64,000 nt of DNA from Tillus elongatus. Its lineage: Eukaryota > Arthropoda > Insecta > Coleoptera > Cleridae. Each line of letters opens with the position of its first letter. Positions within the stretch are counted from its first letter, which is position 1. Below the pieces are notes generated by a model. It ran no database searches and was not told the origin of the DNA. It was given only the letters and a program-made list of their open reading frames with translations. Location: the NCBI GenBank assembly GCA_964006375.1, contig OZ023269.1, positions 128,597,309-128,661,308 on the forward strand. The letters run 5' to 3'. Positions 1 through 15,390 of the stretch are shown here, in pieces. Both the position numbers and the translations under genes were made by a program.

Positions 1-215
1 CCTTTCTGTAAGGACACGGGACCGACGGCTTAACGCCCCCTCCGAAGGGCGAAACGTGCAGACATTCAAATTGCTCAAATACAATCCCAGAACCTCGGTT
101 GATGTTATTGTTACAGTTTGTACTGAAAAAGTGAAAGGAGAACCCTGGGATCGAACCCAGTACCCTTCGGAAATATGATCTGAAAACTAATGTCTTGCAG
201 CTACTTTTAAAATTG
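1..215 (-). repeat. tRNA-derived SINE, copy 1 (cut by window start)
   Basis: Read on the minus strand, positions 157-147 form a good RNA polymerase III B box (GGTTCGATCCC). The downstream body shares several blocks with the copy at 868-1207: the GAATGTC, CCCTTCGG and GTCGGTCCCGTG motifs and a CTTACAGAAAGG block. A tRNA-like head with a conserved unrelated body is the usual SINE layout. The 3' end lies outside the window. I see no clear A box, so the head may be decayed. Confidence 0.6.
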
Positions 216-309
216 GAAATATATCGCAAACGGTCGATTTTACAATCATTTATTGGATATACAGTTGTTAAGAAAATACTAGAGAATGGTATTTTATAAT
301 AAAAAAACA

Positions 310-650
310 TCTTAGTGACGTCAACAAAAAAGTGTGAGTATTTATAAAACTAAATAGGTATGGCAAGCTTTCTTGAGCTAAATGTGAACTAAATTATTTT
401 TATTATTGTGAAAAACTCACCCCTACAAATTTTCAAGACAATACTTTTCTAGATATCAACGAGAGTCAAAATTCAATTTCTCCCGTTAACTGTATTGTTA
501 CTTTTGCCTTTTTGACTGAGAAAAATTTGACTAAATCTACTACTGCTCTGTGGTCATTAATTCCAGACCACCTGTATAGTGCTATTTCACAATAAATTTC
601 TTCCTGGCTGATATAACTTGCCACGTGACTTTTTGCAATGAAAAGCATAC
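310..650. repeat. Dispersed repeat, partner of 39985-40265
   Basis: The stretch containing GTGAAAAACTCACCCCTACAAA, TTTTCAAGACAATAC and AAATTCAATTTCTC reappears in the same order and orientation at about 39985-40265. The two copies differ by many substitutions, so the duplication is old. No coding capacity is visible, and the element type is unknown. Confidence 0.5.
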
Positions 651-691
651 TGCTACTTTTGGACCAGTCGGTATATAGTATATTACCGGCA

Positions 692-694
<3 letters not shown>

Positions 695-775
<81 letters not shown>

Positions 776-779
776 TATA
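695..779. repeat. (AT)n microsatellite
   Basis: About 85 bp of almost pure TA dinucleotide with a single phase break near its right end, followed by an A/T-rich run. It is not flanked by the L or M modules that surround most AT tracts here. Confidence 0.95.
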
Positions 780-867
780 AAAAATATGTATATATTTTTT
801 TTCAAAAATGTTTGTACATAATTTTTCTTTTTTCTTTGGTACTCTCTGTACTTTTAAGCCTAAACAC

Positions 868-1207
868 TCGGTATTCCACTAGTAAGACCGTGTGCCTCTG
901 AACCCAAGGGTCCTGGGTTCGAATCCCAGTAGGGGATCATTTCACTTTTTCTGTACATACAGTAAAGTTATCATTAACCGAGGCTGTGGAATTTTGTTTT
1001 AGCAAATTGAATGTCGCATTCGGCCTTCGGAAGCTGTCGGTTCCGTGCACAATGCGATGTTGGGCACGTTAAATATCCCTACCTTACTTACAGAAAGGTG
1101 GGGGATCGGCAAAATTTCCAAGATAGTGATGTGAAACTGCTCCCTGGCGTCGGTGACTGGCCATTAGTCGTGGAAATAGACCGACGCTAAAGAAACAAAG
1201 AAATACA
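868..1207 (+). repeat. tRNA-derived SINE, copy 2
   Basis: A strong B box (GGTTCGAATCC) lies at 916-926 inside a tRNA-like head. The body from about 970 shares blocks with the opposite-strand copy at 1-215. The 3' part continues through a block near 1150-1190 and ends in an A-rich tail with AAAGAAACAAAGAAA. Transcription would be by RNA polymerase III, with mobilisation by a partner LINE. No partner with a matching tail was identified here. Confidence 0.65.
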
Positions 1208-1304
1208 ATACACACCCTGATTAACTACTTTTTTCCATGGAATTTAAATTATTCGGTTTATCATACTAGATTTTTTGGATTAGTTTCCTTCAGCTCGCCA
1301 CGGG

Positions 1305-1324
1305 ACAAAACATTTTTTGTGTAT

Positions 1325-1419
<95 letters not shown>

Positions 1420-1440
1420 AATACACAAAAAATGTTTTGT
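1305..1440. repeat. Perfect palindrome around a TA tract
   Basis: A 24-bp arm at 1305-1328 is repeated exactly as its reverse complement at 1417-1440. The 88 bp between them are TA dinucleotides, themselves self-complementary, so the whole 136 bp can fold into one hairpin or cruciform. The DNA transposon at 1456-4233 starts 15 bp further on. Confidence 0.9.
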
Positions 1441-1455
1441 GTACTGGTTTATGTA

Positions 1456-4233
1456 TACAGGTGCTTCACGGTGAGTGGCCTATTAGACTTTTCTGGAGAA
1501 CTACATGTATTTAAATTCTGAAAATTGGTATCCGCACGTTTTTAATACTGATCTTTCTAACTAAAATATTTTTAATTAGCCTGCACTTCCGGTTATACCG
1601 AAAGTCGACACAATTTTTTTTAATGAAACATCCTGTATATTATTTAGCTTTTTGAATTATACGTTCCATTTAAGGGCCACTTGATGACAATATATTTGGG
1701 CTAGTTTGTACCGTTTCAGATTTATTCGCCATTTTGTAGAAAAATTACGATTGGAGCGCTTTAGAAAAATTCCGATATCTTTAAAGACATGCAAGATAGA
1801 AACATACGGTTTTCACTATCCGATAGAGCGTAAAAATTCCTACATACTGTTGCGAACACAATACGATTTTAACAGAACTGTTATTTATAACATACATTTG
1901 AATTTAAAAATTTTCAATCATAGATAGCTTGTTTTTTAATGGAACGGTACCCATATATCCCCTAATTCAGCGATAAATTCCCCAGTTTAAGTATACATCA
2001 CCCTATACCTGTTTCCTATAGTTTTCTTTAAAAATTGTGTTGAAAATAGTAATTGTTAGTGGGGCGATGTCATTTTTTTGTACGTAACAAAAAAAATACA
2101 GTAGAAACAAAAATATTTCACGTTCAAGTTAAAAATTATAATAAAGAAATATTGTTACTGTGTTTAAAAATTAAGTTTTTTTTTAATTATTGTAAATTTA
2201 AAAAATATATATCTAAGGATAACAACAGTGATATTATTACCTTACACAATCTTATAATTCCTCGAAGTATTATTACAATAGGAGTGACAAAACAACTCAC
2301 ACCTCCTAAACCGGTAACTGCCCAAAATGTTGTCCATTAATACTTAAACATTTTAATATTCGTGTCGTAACACCGCTAGTGGTTGCTGACAGAATCTCAT
2401 TCCTATCTAACTCTTCAAACGCCCTTCTTACTCTGATTTCTAATTCTACGCATGAATTGACGGGCGTTTCATATACTTTAGTTTTTATCTTTTCCCAAAG
2501 ATGGAAAAAAAGCGGGGTAAGATCTGGACTTCTTGCGGGCCATATCCAGAGACCGCACTTTCCAATCCATCTATCTTCAAATAGATCGTCGAATGTGTTA
2601 GATATTTCTCGTGTAGAGTGAGCAGGAGCTCCGTCATGTTGATACCAACAAGTTCTATATTCTGATAATGGTAAATGATCTCAAAGGTCCGTAACTATTG
2701 TTCTTAATATTTCCAAGTAACGATTAGAAGTTAATCATTATAAATATAATAGTTAATGTTATTACCTTTCAATAAACAAAACACATTGAAACTAATTTTA
2801 CTTGAAACCCCCTTTCCCTAATAGCGTGAGGGTTTTGATTTTCCCAAACATGACTGTTATGTCTATTGAAAACTCTTTCACGAGAAAGTTTCGATTCGTC
2901 AGCCCATATAATTATTTTTTAAAAGTCATCATCTCCTCGAATATGAATTAACATCGTTTCACAAAACTTGACCCTTTTACTAGCATCTTCTGGATGCAGA
3001 GCTTGCACTAAAGTAAACTTGTAGTTGTGCATTTTGTGCTTCCAAAAGATTATTTCTACAGAGGGGTAAGGAATACCTATGTCGTTCACTGCAGTGTAAA
3101 TAGAGGCATGTGGATATGCTTCGAAATAAGCCAGGATAGTTATTTCATTATCTTCATCTCTAGTCACTGGACTGGGATTAACTTTGGGTGCTTTAAAAGT
3201 AACAAATTCTAGGAAATTTAACTCAATTCTTCTTAACTTCTTTTCGCTCATGGGTGGCAGATTAGGATTTAACTCATTAAACCTTCTACACGTTCTACCA
3301 ATAATTCGCTTACATTCTCCATGGATGTAAAGTAAATTTAAATAATCTGCATTGGAAAATGATTTTCCATGTTAACTGTGAACATTAATACACTGACATT
3401 TATCGAATAATTTAGAATGACAAGATGTAATATAAATTGTTCATCATGGCACACTTGCCTCAACGTTGTCCTTCACCCACAGTATAAGGAAACATTTGCT
3501 GTGTTATGTTTTTGAATGTCTCTAAATACGTCAAAAACTCTCCTTTTTAGCTATAGGATATACCTAATATAGGTCGGAAAGTTATCAAAAAAGGAATCGG
3601 TGGGAACTGCAAGTTACTGTGTGTCGCTTTTAAAATGAGACACTCATTGAAGGCAGAAATCAATTTTCTATGAAAACTATAATATAATATATACTTAAAA
3701 GATAGGGAAGTTGATGCTGAATCAGCTGCTGGGGACATATGGGTACCGTTCCATTAAAAAAAAATCAAGTTATCTATGATTAAAAATTTTCAAATTCAAA
3801 TGTATGTGATAGATAACAATTATGTTAAAATCGTATTGCGTTTACGACAGTATGTAGGAATTTTTACGTTCTATCGGAAAGTGAAAACCGCATATTTCTA
3901 TCTTGTATGTTCTTTAACGATATCGGAATTTTTCTAGAGCGCTCCAATGGTATTTTTTTCTACAAAATAGCAAATAAATCCGAAACGGTACAAAATAGCC
4001 CGAATATGTTGTCATCAACTTAAATTGAACGCGTATTTCAAAAAGCTAATAATATACAGGGTGTTCTATTTAAAATAAAAAGTTTGTGTCGACTTCCGGT
4101 ATAACGGGAAGTGCATGCTAATTGAAAATATTTTAGTTAGAAAGATCAGTATCAAAAACGTGCGGATACCAATTTAAATACATGTAGTTCTCCAGAAAAG
4201 TCTAATAGGCCACTCACCGTGAAGCACCCTGTA
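1456..4233. mobile_element. Mariner-like DNA transposon with ~0.5 kb terminal inverted repeats
   Basis: The left end reads TACAGGTGCTTCACGGTGAG and the right end, inverted, TACAGGGTGCTTCACGGTGA. Both sit next to TA (1454-1455 and 4234-4235), the target duplication expected for Tc1/mariner-type elements. The inverted repeats extend inward to about 1970 and 3735, roughly 500 bp per arm, with scattered mismatches. A degenerate transposase lies between them on the minus strand. Each arm also carries an inner end-like motif, ATCCTGTATA near 1627 and TATACAGGGTGTTC near 4053, hinting at an older nested structure. The element is complete in outline but dead in coding terms. Confidence 0.8.
2290..3372 (-). 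pseudogene. Degenerate mariner-like DDE transposase
   Basis: Read on the minus strand from about 3372, a continuous frame to 2919 gives a helix-turn-helix-like N-terminal half, with NPNLPPMSEKKLRRIE, then SPVTRDEDNE and YKFTLVQALHPEDA near 2990. It is followed, across stops and frameshifts, by the catalytic region: WADESKL (first Asp), NRHNSHVWENQNPH, then QHDGAPAHST (second Asp) and WPARSPDLTPLFF near 2500. These are the landmarks of the insect transposase group with DDE_3-like catalytic domains. Stops after DDDF and in the middle section make it non-functional. Mismatches between its own arms suggest an old copy. Confidence 0.75.
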
Positions 4234-4239
4234 TATAAT

Positions 4240-5190
4240 ATTACATTTTATTTATAAAATCGCTTATTGTTAATAGGTAAAAAAGCAGACGAATTATAAT
4301 GCTAGACTTAACATGCCTAATTATTGAATTCATGGTCATAGTATTGTTAACATGTGTTTGGTTAAAAAAATTATTATAATTGTATCTCCTGCGCCAAACA
4401 ACATCTAGATTCGATTTTAACAGAGAATATAATAAAATGATTGTATATTAATATGATTATATACTTACAGTTTGTTATTATATATGCTAATAAAAGTAAT
4501 AATTAGATATTTGGACTCTAGATGCATCAAAATTTTTGTAAGGCACACACTAACTTGACGACAAATGCGGAGTCTATTAATAAAAGGAAAGCCAATTAAG
4601 AAAAGGTATACCAACCCTCAAGACAGGTAGAAAATAACTTAGTAGGTATGCCATAGATATGACAACAGATTTAATTTTTATTTTTGAAGTAAACATCACG
4701 GTTCAAGTACAAGGATACTCGACGAGTATTTTAACTTAGATAAAAATAAAAACGCTGCTCGTTTCGCGTTTACGTTTCACTTTATTCTGTGAATCATTAG
4801 TTTTTGATGACTTTCCTTGATTACTTTTTTTATGTAATCAGAATTGTCTTTCTAATGTGTAATGCTGATGAGATGTTACTTGTTAGTTATACTTAGATAA
4901 ATATACAAATAATTTTAGAGTTTTTAAGTGTTCACACATGTGTACAGTCGAAGTAACTTCTGTCATGTTTATCTTAGAAGCGAGATAAGCCTTATATTCT
5001 GTAAGCATGTTTCTAGCCTATCTATCTATATATGTAGGTACTAGCAAAGATATATCAACGAATTTAGTTGGTATAAGTTGATTTTTGACTGGTAAAATGA
5101 AGTGGATGGTGGATATTTTGAAGATGGTTTCGAATTCTTGATGGGTGAATAATTTTTCATGGGGGAATTGTCAATGTGGGGTAAGTGGTG
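4240..5190. other. Unassigned AT-rich DNA
   Basis: No coding frame, tandem array or recognisable element was found in this stretch. It is ordinary AT-rich intergenic sequence, ending in a purine-rich strand just before the G-run motif. Confidence 0.5.
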
Positions 5191-5199
5191 AGACTTTGA

Positions 5200-5231
5200 G
5201 GGGTAAGGGGTAAATGTTAGGGGTAACGGGG
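5200..5231 (+). other. G-quadruplex motif
   Basis: Four runs of GGGG lie at 5200-5203, 5207-5210, 5220-5223 and 5228-5231, with loops of 3, 9 and 4 bases. This fits the canonical G4 pattern with four stacked tetrads. The wider purine-rich strand (5155-5240) and a following run of C make this a striking composition switch in AT-rich surroundings. Confidence 0.75.
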
Positions 5232-5299
5232 TGGTGAATACCCCACCCCCTCTCTGAATAAAGTCAGGTACATGTCTAGAACGAACATACCGCACAGAC

Positions 5300-6050
5300 G
5301 TCCATGGCAGGCGTCGTATATTGATCCCAGTAGGCAGCCGGAGCCGATTCGTTCGGGCGAGTTTGCTATATCACTTTTAGTTTCAGTCAATAAATGGCGT
5401 AACTAGTTAACACGACATGATAGTTGATCACATCACAAAACCAACATAAAAACCGTATAAACAGCGACCAGACAGTCGATAGACTGCGCTGGCAATCGCT
5501 GGCAGGTCTGAGAGACCCGAGACCCACGACCCAGGCGGCTCGGATTCCATCGAAACGAAAAGCGAAGGGGGACCCAGACTTGACAGACTCTCTGAGCTTA
5601 TTACAGAAGGCAGAGCAGAAGGCAAAACCAAGGCAGACGAGCTACGAAACCGTCACCGATGTTAGATAGCGGGCCAACGTTGAAACAATAACCCCGCATT
5701 TCGGGTAGTGCGTGAAGTTAACGGTCGAAGTTATGCACCTGGAGCTCTCTGACTCTCTGAAGATGAGTGCCTCGCAAACAGGAGCGAAACTGGTGTTGTC
5801 CACTTTCACGCTTGACTTCACTCAAACAATCTCTGCACTTTGGAAACACCTGTGATCGTGATCTTATTGATGTATTTTATATATTTGAGAGAGTAATAAA
5901 TATATGTACAATTTTTCTGTAAATATCATTAATATTAAACGCTCATAGGTAAAACCCCCTTCTCTACTACCGTGTTTATTACAGCTGACGATCGTTAACA
6001 AAGTTAACTTCATCGGAGGATGAAATAGAATAACTTAATGGTAAATAATG
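5300..6050 (+). other. GC-richer segment, possible transposon 5' region or LTR
   Basis: This block is clearly richer in G and C than its neighbours. An 81-codon frame at 5424-5669 is basic and Gln/Lys-rich (KRKAKGDPDLTDSL) but matches nothing I recognise. Downstream, GAGAGTAATAAATATATG near 5888 contains a polyadenylation-type AATAAA. A leader followed by a poly(A) signal would fit an LTR or an element untranslated region, but no terminal TG...CA pair or primer-binding site was confirmed. Confidence 0.25.
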
Positions 6051-6399
6051 TTTATTTTTCTTCGACTGGGATAACAGAAAGCACAAATATTTGTGCCTTA
6101 TTTTATATGTCAATGCGGACATTTTATAATCAATTTCAACACTGCCACTTTAACCTCCTGGCGAAGGTGGGACACACCCCTAAAATTCCAAAAAGAACAT
6201 GATCGAGTGATACTTCTTTTAAAAGGGCGTTGAATCTTCTTCAAAACGACACCTTGTTCGGAAAATTCGGTTTGGTAGTCTCCGAGATAATTGTCTAACA
6301 GTATTTGAACGACTGATTATTTTTTAATTTATTTTATCAACTGATTATTTTACACACATGTTGAAGGGGACCAGCACTGACTACCATGAACTGCAAAAT

Positions 6400-6967
6400 C
6401 TTTTATTTGACTCTCCTACTATCTGCCTGTAACATTTCTAATGTTATCAGCTGTCATTTTTGGATAATTATCTCTCTTAGATCTTCTAAATTGTTGGGTT
6501 TTGTTGCATAAACTTTGGTTTTGAGTTGCCCAGAAATAAGTTTAACTGGCCCGATTCCGTCCGAACCATCTTCCAGGGAATGTCTCATTTAAGTATGCCC
6601 TTACTCCCATATAATAATGCGGAGGTGTCCCATCTATTGAAAAAACAATTTGTGCACAAGGATATTGTCATCTACCTTTAATTACTCTCTCGATCATACG
6701 ATATATTGTGTTATAATTACGGTAAACTTCGCCAGTCAAGTTGTTTTCAAGGAAAGTAGGACCAATTGTATGGTTTCCAAGAATGGCATCACATAGATAT
6801 AGTTTCTGCGATCTCTGGGGATGATGTTCCTTGTAAAGATGGGAGTTTCCATCAGACCAATACCTGCAATTAATAAAGGAATTGAAGTAAAATAAATCAA
6901 TAAGTAATTTGATTTTGCCTGCAATTATGTTATTTGCATGGCCTGCAAAGACTAAATGCATATTCAT
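6400..6967 (-). pseudogene. Second mariner-like DDE transposase fragment
   Basis: The minus strand encodes NCRYWSDGNSHLYKEHHPQ, a run of ILGNHTIGPTFLENNLTGE, and, after a break, IDGTPPHYYMGVRAYLNETF followed by GRWFGRNRA near 6545. These are successive parts of the DDE_3-type transposase core, including the second catalytic Asp in the DGTPPH block. The rest decays into KPKFMQQNP near 6510. Coding is interrupted by frameshifts, and both termini are missing. It belongs to a different lineage from the copy at 2290-3372. Confidence 0.7.
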
Positions 6968-7253
6968 TATAGATGGTCTCGAGAATACAGGGATTTTCTA
7001 ATAAATTATGTGACATGCGTTCGCAAAATTCAGTTCAACGATCATAATCATCTCCGGTAGGCCCATCAACAGGGATTATTTTATAAGAATATAGTTTTAT
7101 AAGCTTTAATACTCTTTGAACTGATGTTAGGTACTCCAGATACCTGTTACACTTGCACAACATTTGTTAATTTACTAGGATCAGCTTCTAAAATTCAACA
7201 AAACCTATTTGCATACCCACATTAGTAAATGACCGAGAATAAATGTGTTTCAG
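6968..7253. other. Unassigned AT-rich DNA
   Basis: Just under 300 bp with no recognisable feature, between the transposase fragment and the first L module. Confidence 0.4.
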
Positions 7254-7371
7254 TGAACTTCCTGTAAAAAAAATTCACTAATGAGGAGATCTAGACTTTT
7301 GACATTTGAAAAAAAATTCTTCAATTATGCGCTAATTAGGCCCCCTAGAACACATATCCGGGGTCAGCTTC

Positions 7372-7446
<75 letters not shown>
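7254..7446 (+). repeat. Composite repeat: L module plus (AT)n
   Basis: L module: a short inverted repeat built on GTGAA...TTCAC (7254-7282), then AATGAGGAGATCTAGAC, and near its end a CCCCCTAGAACACATATCC block and GGGTCAG. It is followed by an AT tract at 7375-7446. The same module recurs at many places in the window, nearly always directly beside an AT tract. Confidence 0.85.
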
Positions 7447-8890
<1,444 letters not shown>

Positions 8891-9437
8891 AGACTTTCAT
8901 TATGTAATATAATTGTCATTTTGTGTATTTGTTATTATATTATGAAATTAACCAAAAGATTTATATATCTACTCAACAAAGCTACTTACTCAAACTGTTT
9001 CTCTTCTTTCTATCATGTTTCAGTCTTTTATAAACTTAATATAAAAAAAGTTCTATCTAAACTATCGTAAACGCAGCTGATTATAACTGCCATTTCCAAT
9101 TATTTTTTTTATTTTTTATCTGGTTTTAAAAGATATGTTTGTAATTAGCGGTTGTAAATTACAACCTAATTTGGCCTGTACACACAGAAACAGTACTGGT
9201 TTCTTTTTCAAAAATTAGTTTTAAAAATACGTCAAATAATGTCAAGCTGACATCCTGCTCATTTTCTTAATTCATACCTATCGGCCTATTTAAAAGATTT
9301 TCGAAGGCATTTTGAACAAATGATTTCAAAAGCTTGAAAAACACGTCAACATTCGACTGCAAATTACTCGGGTCAACTTAAAACATTTTAACAAGAATAC
9401 TTTTTACGTAAAATAAATGAACCTTTAGGATTTTTAG
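8891..9437. other. Unassigned AT-rich DNA
   Basis: No coding frame or repeat family was recognised between two composite-repeat copies. Confidence 0.4.
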
Positions 9438-9520
9438 TGAATTTCCTTTAAAAAAAATTCACTAATGAGGAGATCTCGACTTTTGAATTTTGAAAAAATT
9501 CCTTCAAATTAACATTATAT

Positions 9521-9616
<96 letters not shown>

Positions 9617-9720
9617 CACACCTATAACTCAAAAAATAATGGGCCGATTTTGATCAAATTTGGTGAATACCTTCCTTTTGCAAATGGCTTGGATAAGTTC
9701 ATTAACCAGGAAAATCTGCT
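9438..9720 (+). repeat. Composite repeat: L, (AT)n, start of M
   Basis: The L hairpin GTGAATTTCC...AAATTCACTAATG begins at 9438. An AT tract fills about 9524-9611, and the M module (ATAACTCAAAAAATAATGGG) follows to about 9720, where the copy stops. About 110 bp of other sequence precede the T-module arm at 9832. Confidence 0.8.
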
Positions 9721-10267
9721 CAGTTGAAATAGATTAAACAATGTTTTCTTATAATTAGACAGACGGATTCCCCCTATCAGTGTCAGTTCTGAGCCAGCCT
9801 TTAAGTATGGAATTTATACCACGAAATTATAATGCATGTTTGTAAGAAAATACATTCGGAACTCAGCAAGTGTGTTACGGTAGCGAATTTTTATTGAATG
9901 CCTCAAATTTGAATAGCTCAATTTGCTATTAACCTATGAGGTTCGTGGCCAGGAAACTAGTTTTTTCGGGAACATTTAAAGATTATTTTCGATTTTTTTT
10001 TTACATTTTCAAACAATACAGTTATTTTGATGAAATATGGTACATTATTTTTACTATATATGTTATACTGGTAACCAAATTTGATGTATGTTTTAAAAAA
10101 AATAAAAAATTTGCTATTTAAAACATTTTTATGAAAATTCACTATCATAACGCACTTGCTGCGTCCAGGCTTTTGATAAATGTGTTAATAAAACCACGCA
10201 CAAAAAAATATATGTAAATTGAACCATACCAGCCCCCTTATAAGTTACGCCTCTGAATGAAAAAACT

Positions 10268-11670
<1,403 letters not shown>

Positions 11671-12640
11671 ACGATTCTAACAATTAGTAATATTTCTCAT
11701 AAAAAATTATACCCCTACGCCAAATTTCATTACGTTATCTATTGTAGTTTGAAGAAAATGCCAAAAAATATTTTTATGGGCCTTCTAGGGGCTGTAGCTC
11801 CTTAGGGGTGCATTTTAGAAAATTTTATTTTTAATGGTCTATTCGGCCTAGAAATTTTGGCAGACATTTATGAAACACCTTGTATACTTTAAAAATATGA
11901 TGCCGATATTCAATATAAATCCATTTTGAAATATTTAATAAAACAGTTGAGATGTACACTATTTTATGACAGCTATTTTCCCACGATATGGCTTCTTCAA
12001 ATACAAAAGTCACATGATTATAATTAAGTTTAAATCTTACATTTGTCTGTTCTATTAAGTATTCTATACTTCAACTTTTTTTCAGCAATTTTATCAGCAC
12101 CCGCTGCTTTTATGGAACGCAGTTTATTTTAAACAGGTAATTTTACTAAGGCTAGATTCACAGTCCTTCGGTTGGAGAATAGAATAGTGTCAGATCTTTA
12201 AGGTATTGGGTAGCCTCTTCATGTTTGTATTGATTAACCAGTTTTTCTGCATAACTTGAAAGAAGATTGAAGCAGAATCTTCTGATACAAATTATTTTTT
12301 GATCAAACTTAAAAACTATCATTGTTAGATTTATTTTGTTAAGTAAATGTAACTAACACCAACTATTAAATTCAAATATAGGTGTATATCTGGTTTTATA
12401 TTGTGTAATCAGCATATTGTTATTTGCTGTTTGTTATTCAACTTGAGATAATTTAATTTTTCAATCACGTAGAAACTTCAATTTAAGTGGTGGTATAGCC
12501 AGAATTTTTGGAAAAACTATCTCTGTTGGGCTTGTCACCAAGCTTGTCCTGTGTACCAAAGGAAAACATCTGCCAAGTTTGATTAAAATCTGTTCATTTT
12601 TTTATTTATACCTTTATTATTCCAAAATATTATACAAACG
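11671..12640. other. Unassigned AT-rich DNA
   Basis: A short repeat-like stretch near 11690-11815 contains GGCTGTAGCTCCTTAGGGG. The rest has no recognisable coding frame, RNA gene or array. Confidence 0.4.
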
Positions 12641-12644
12641 AGGG

Positions 12645-13680
<1,036 letters not shown>

Positions 13681-13885
13681 GTGAAAAAAATTAATTTTTT
13701 TTAAAGAAAGTTTACTAAAAATCGCTAAGTACCTAGTCACGTAATGTGATCGGCTATTATATATAAACTAGTGGACCTGCGCGGTGGTCGAAATTCGATA
13801 TATTAAAGGGCAGCTCAGAACTGGCACAGACCGCGTGAATTCGACTGACTTAGTAAAATAAAGTATAGTTTAATCTATTTGAACC

Positions 13886-15107
13886 GATCAGATTTTTATG
13901 ACTAACGAACGTCCAAGCCGCTTGCAAAAGGAAGGTACTCACCAAATTTGATCAAAATCGGCCCATTACTTTTTGAGTTATCGGTGTGATACACACATAC
14001 ATACATATAAAAGTTCGGGACACAGCAAATGCGTTATGGTAGTGAATTTTCATAAAAATGTTTTTAATAGCAAATATGTGTGTTTTTTTTCAGAAAGCAG
14101 GCATCAAATTTGATTACCAGTATAACATATATAGTAAAAACAATGTGCCATGTTTTGTCAAAATAACTTTATTGTTTGAAAACGCTCAAAAATTTCCGAA
14201 AGTAAACTTAAAGTGTAACCGAAAAAATCCGTTTCTTGGTCAACCTTATAGGTTAATAGCAAATTGAACTTTTCAAATATGAAGCATTTAATCAAACCTC
14301 GCTACCATAACGTACTTCCTGCGTCCAGAATTTCTTTACTTACAAACATGCATTATATTTCAATGGAAAATGCAAAAATGCAATAACATAAGGCGTGTTC
14401 GACTAAAAAAAATATTTGTATCACCAACGACTTATGGGCCACTTGTGATTGTAGAAATATTTTTTAAGATGTAGCTCAAGACACCCTATAATTAATGTAT
14501 ACAATTTTTTTTCATATCGTGTATAATAACGGATATATTGAGCTTTATTGATTTTTTACGAAAATTCGACAAAAGTTATATATTATTAAACGATAAACTC
14601 TATAGCTAAGACTACTGCCAAGCATCAGAGAAAGGGTCTATTTGAATTGAATTTTCTGGAAACATTTTAGTAAAATGAAGGACAATGACGGTTGAAACTA
14701 ATACTTTAAAGTTTGTAAAACATTCTTCTTGAGACATTTTCTTTCCATAGCCCGTATTAGATTTAAGTTCTTTGCCTAAATGTTGCCAATGTTGACGTTT
14801 TAAATTGTCATTTTGGCGTTTTGAGGAAAACCCCAATTTAGTTTTCTTTAAATGCCCATAACTTTTTTGTCTTTTGACCTACAACGCTAAATTTTGGTAG
14901 GTAATTTACCTAAAGCGATTCAAAACGATGTACCAAATTTGGTTGCCCTTAATTTGTTATTTCTGGATATGAATTTTTTTCTAAAGAAAACACAAAATTT
15001 TCCGGGAAAACCTTGGCCGATTTTCCTGGCTAACGAACTTATCCAAGCCACTTGCAAAAGGAAGGCACTCACCAAATTTTATCAAAATTATTTTTTGAGT
15101 TATCGGT

Positions 15108-15175
<68 letters not shown>
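13886..15175 (-). repeat. Composite repeat: M fragment, then T-M-(AT)n, reverse orientation
   Basis: A short M fragment (13886-14000, with TTTGAGTTATCGGTGTGATA) lies beside a full T-M copy (14011-15110) of the same orientation, ending in an AT tract (15112-15175). Direct repetition of M next to T could reflect tandem insertion or unequal exchange between copies. Confidence 0.75.
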
Positions 15176-15176
<1 letters not shown>

Positions 15177-15215
15177 CTAAAACAGGATTGATAACACGGC
15201 ATTTATGTACTATAC

Positions 15216-15297
15216 AAGGAGAAAGGTTTAAGGGCAAAGCCGCAAGGAAACACGTGTTTGCGGTTGTCTCCTTGCGGCTTTGCCCTTAAACCTTTCT

Positions 15298-15388
<91 letters not shown>
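15216..15388. repeat. Perfect 33-bp hairpin followed by (AT)n
   Basis: Arms of 33 bp at 15216-15248 and 15269-15301 are exact reverse complements and contain AAGGGCAAAGCCGCAAGG. They are separated by a 20-base loop. The stem is much richer in G and C than its surroundings. AT tracts lie on both sides (15112-15175 and 15302-15388). The sequence occurs nowhere else in the window. If transcribed it would form a strong stem-loop. Confidence 0.85.

Positions 15389-15390
<2 letters not shown>

Noticed and set aside
890..940. A functional tRNA gene
   Set aside because: The B box is good, but a cloverleaf with acceptor pairing cannot be drawn and the sequence continues into a shared repeat body, so it is a SINE head.
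5740..5800. Hammerhead-like CTGAAGATGAG...GCGAAAC
   Set aside because: CTGAAGA and GAAAC are present, but the intervening sequence gives no convincing stem II and no stem III, so a ribozyme is not supported.
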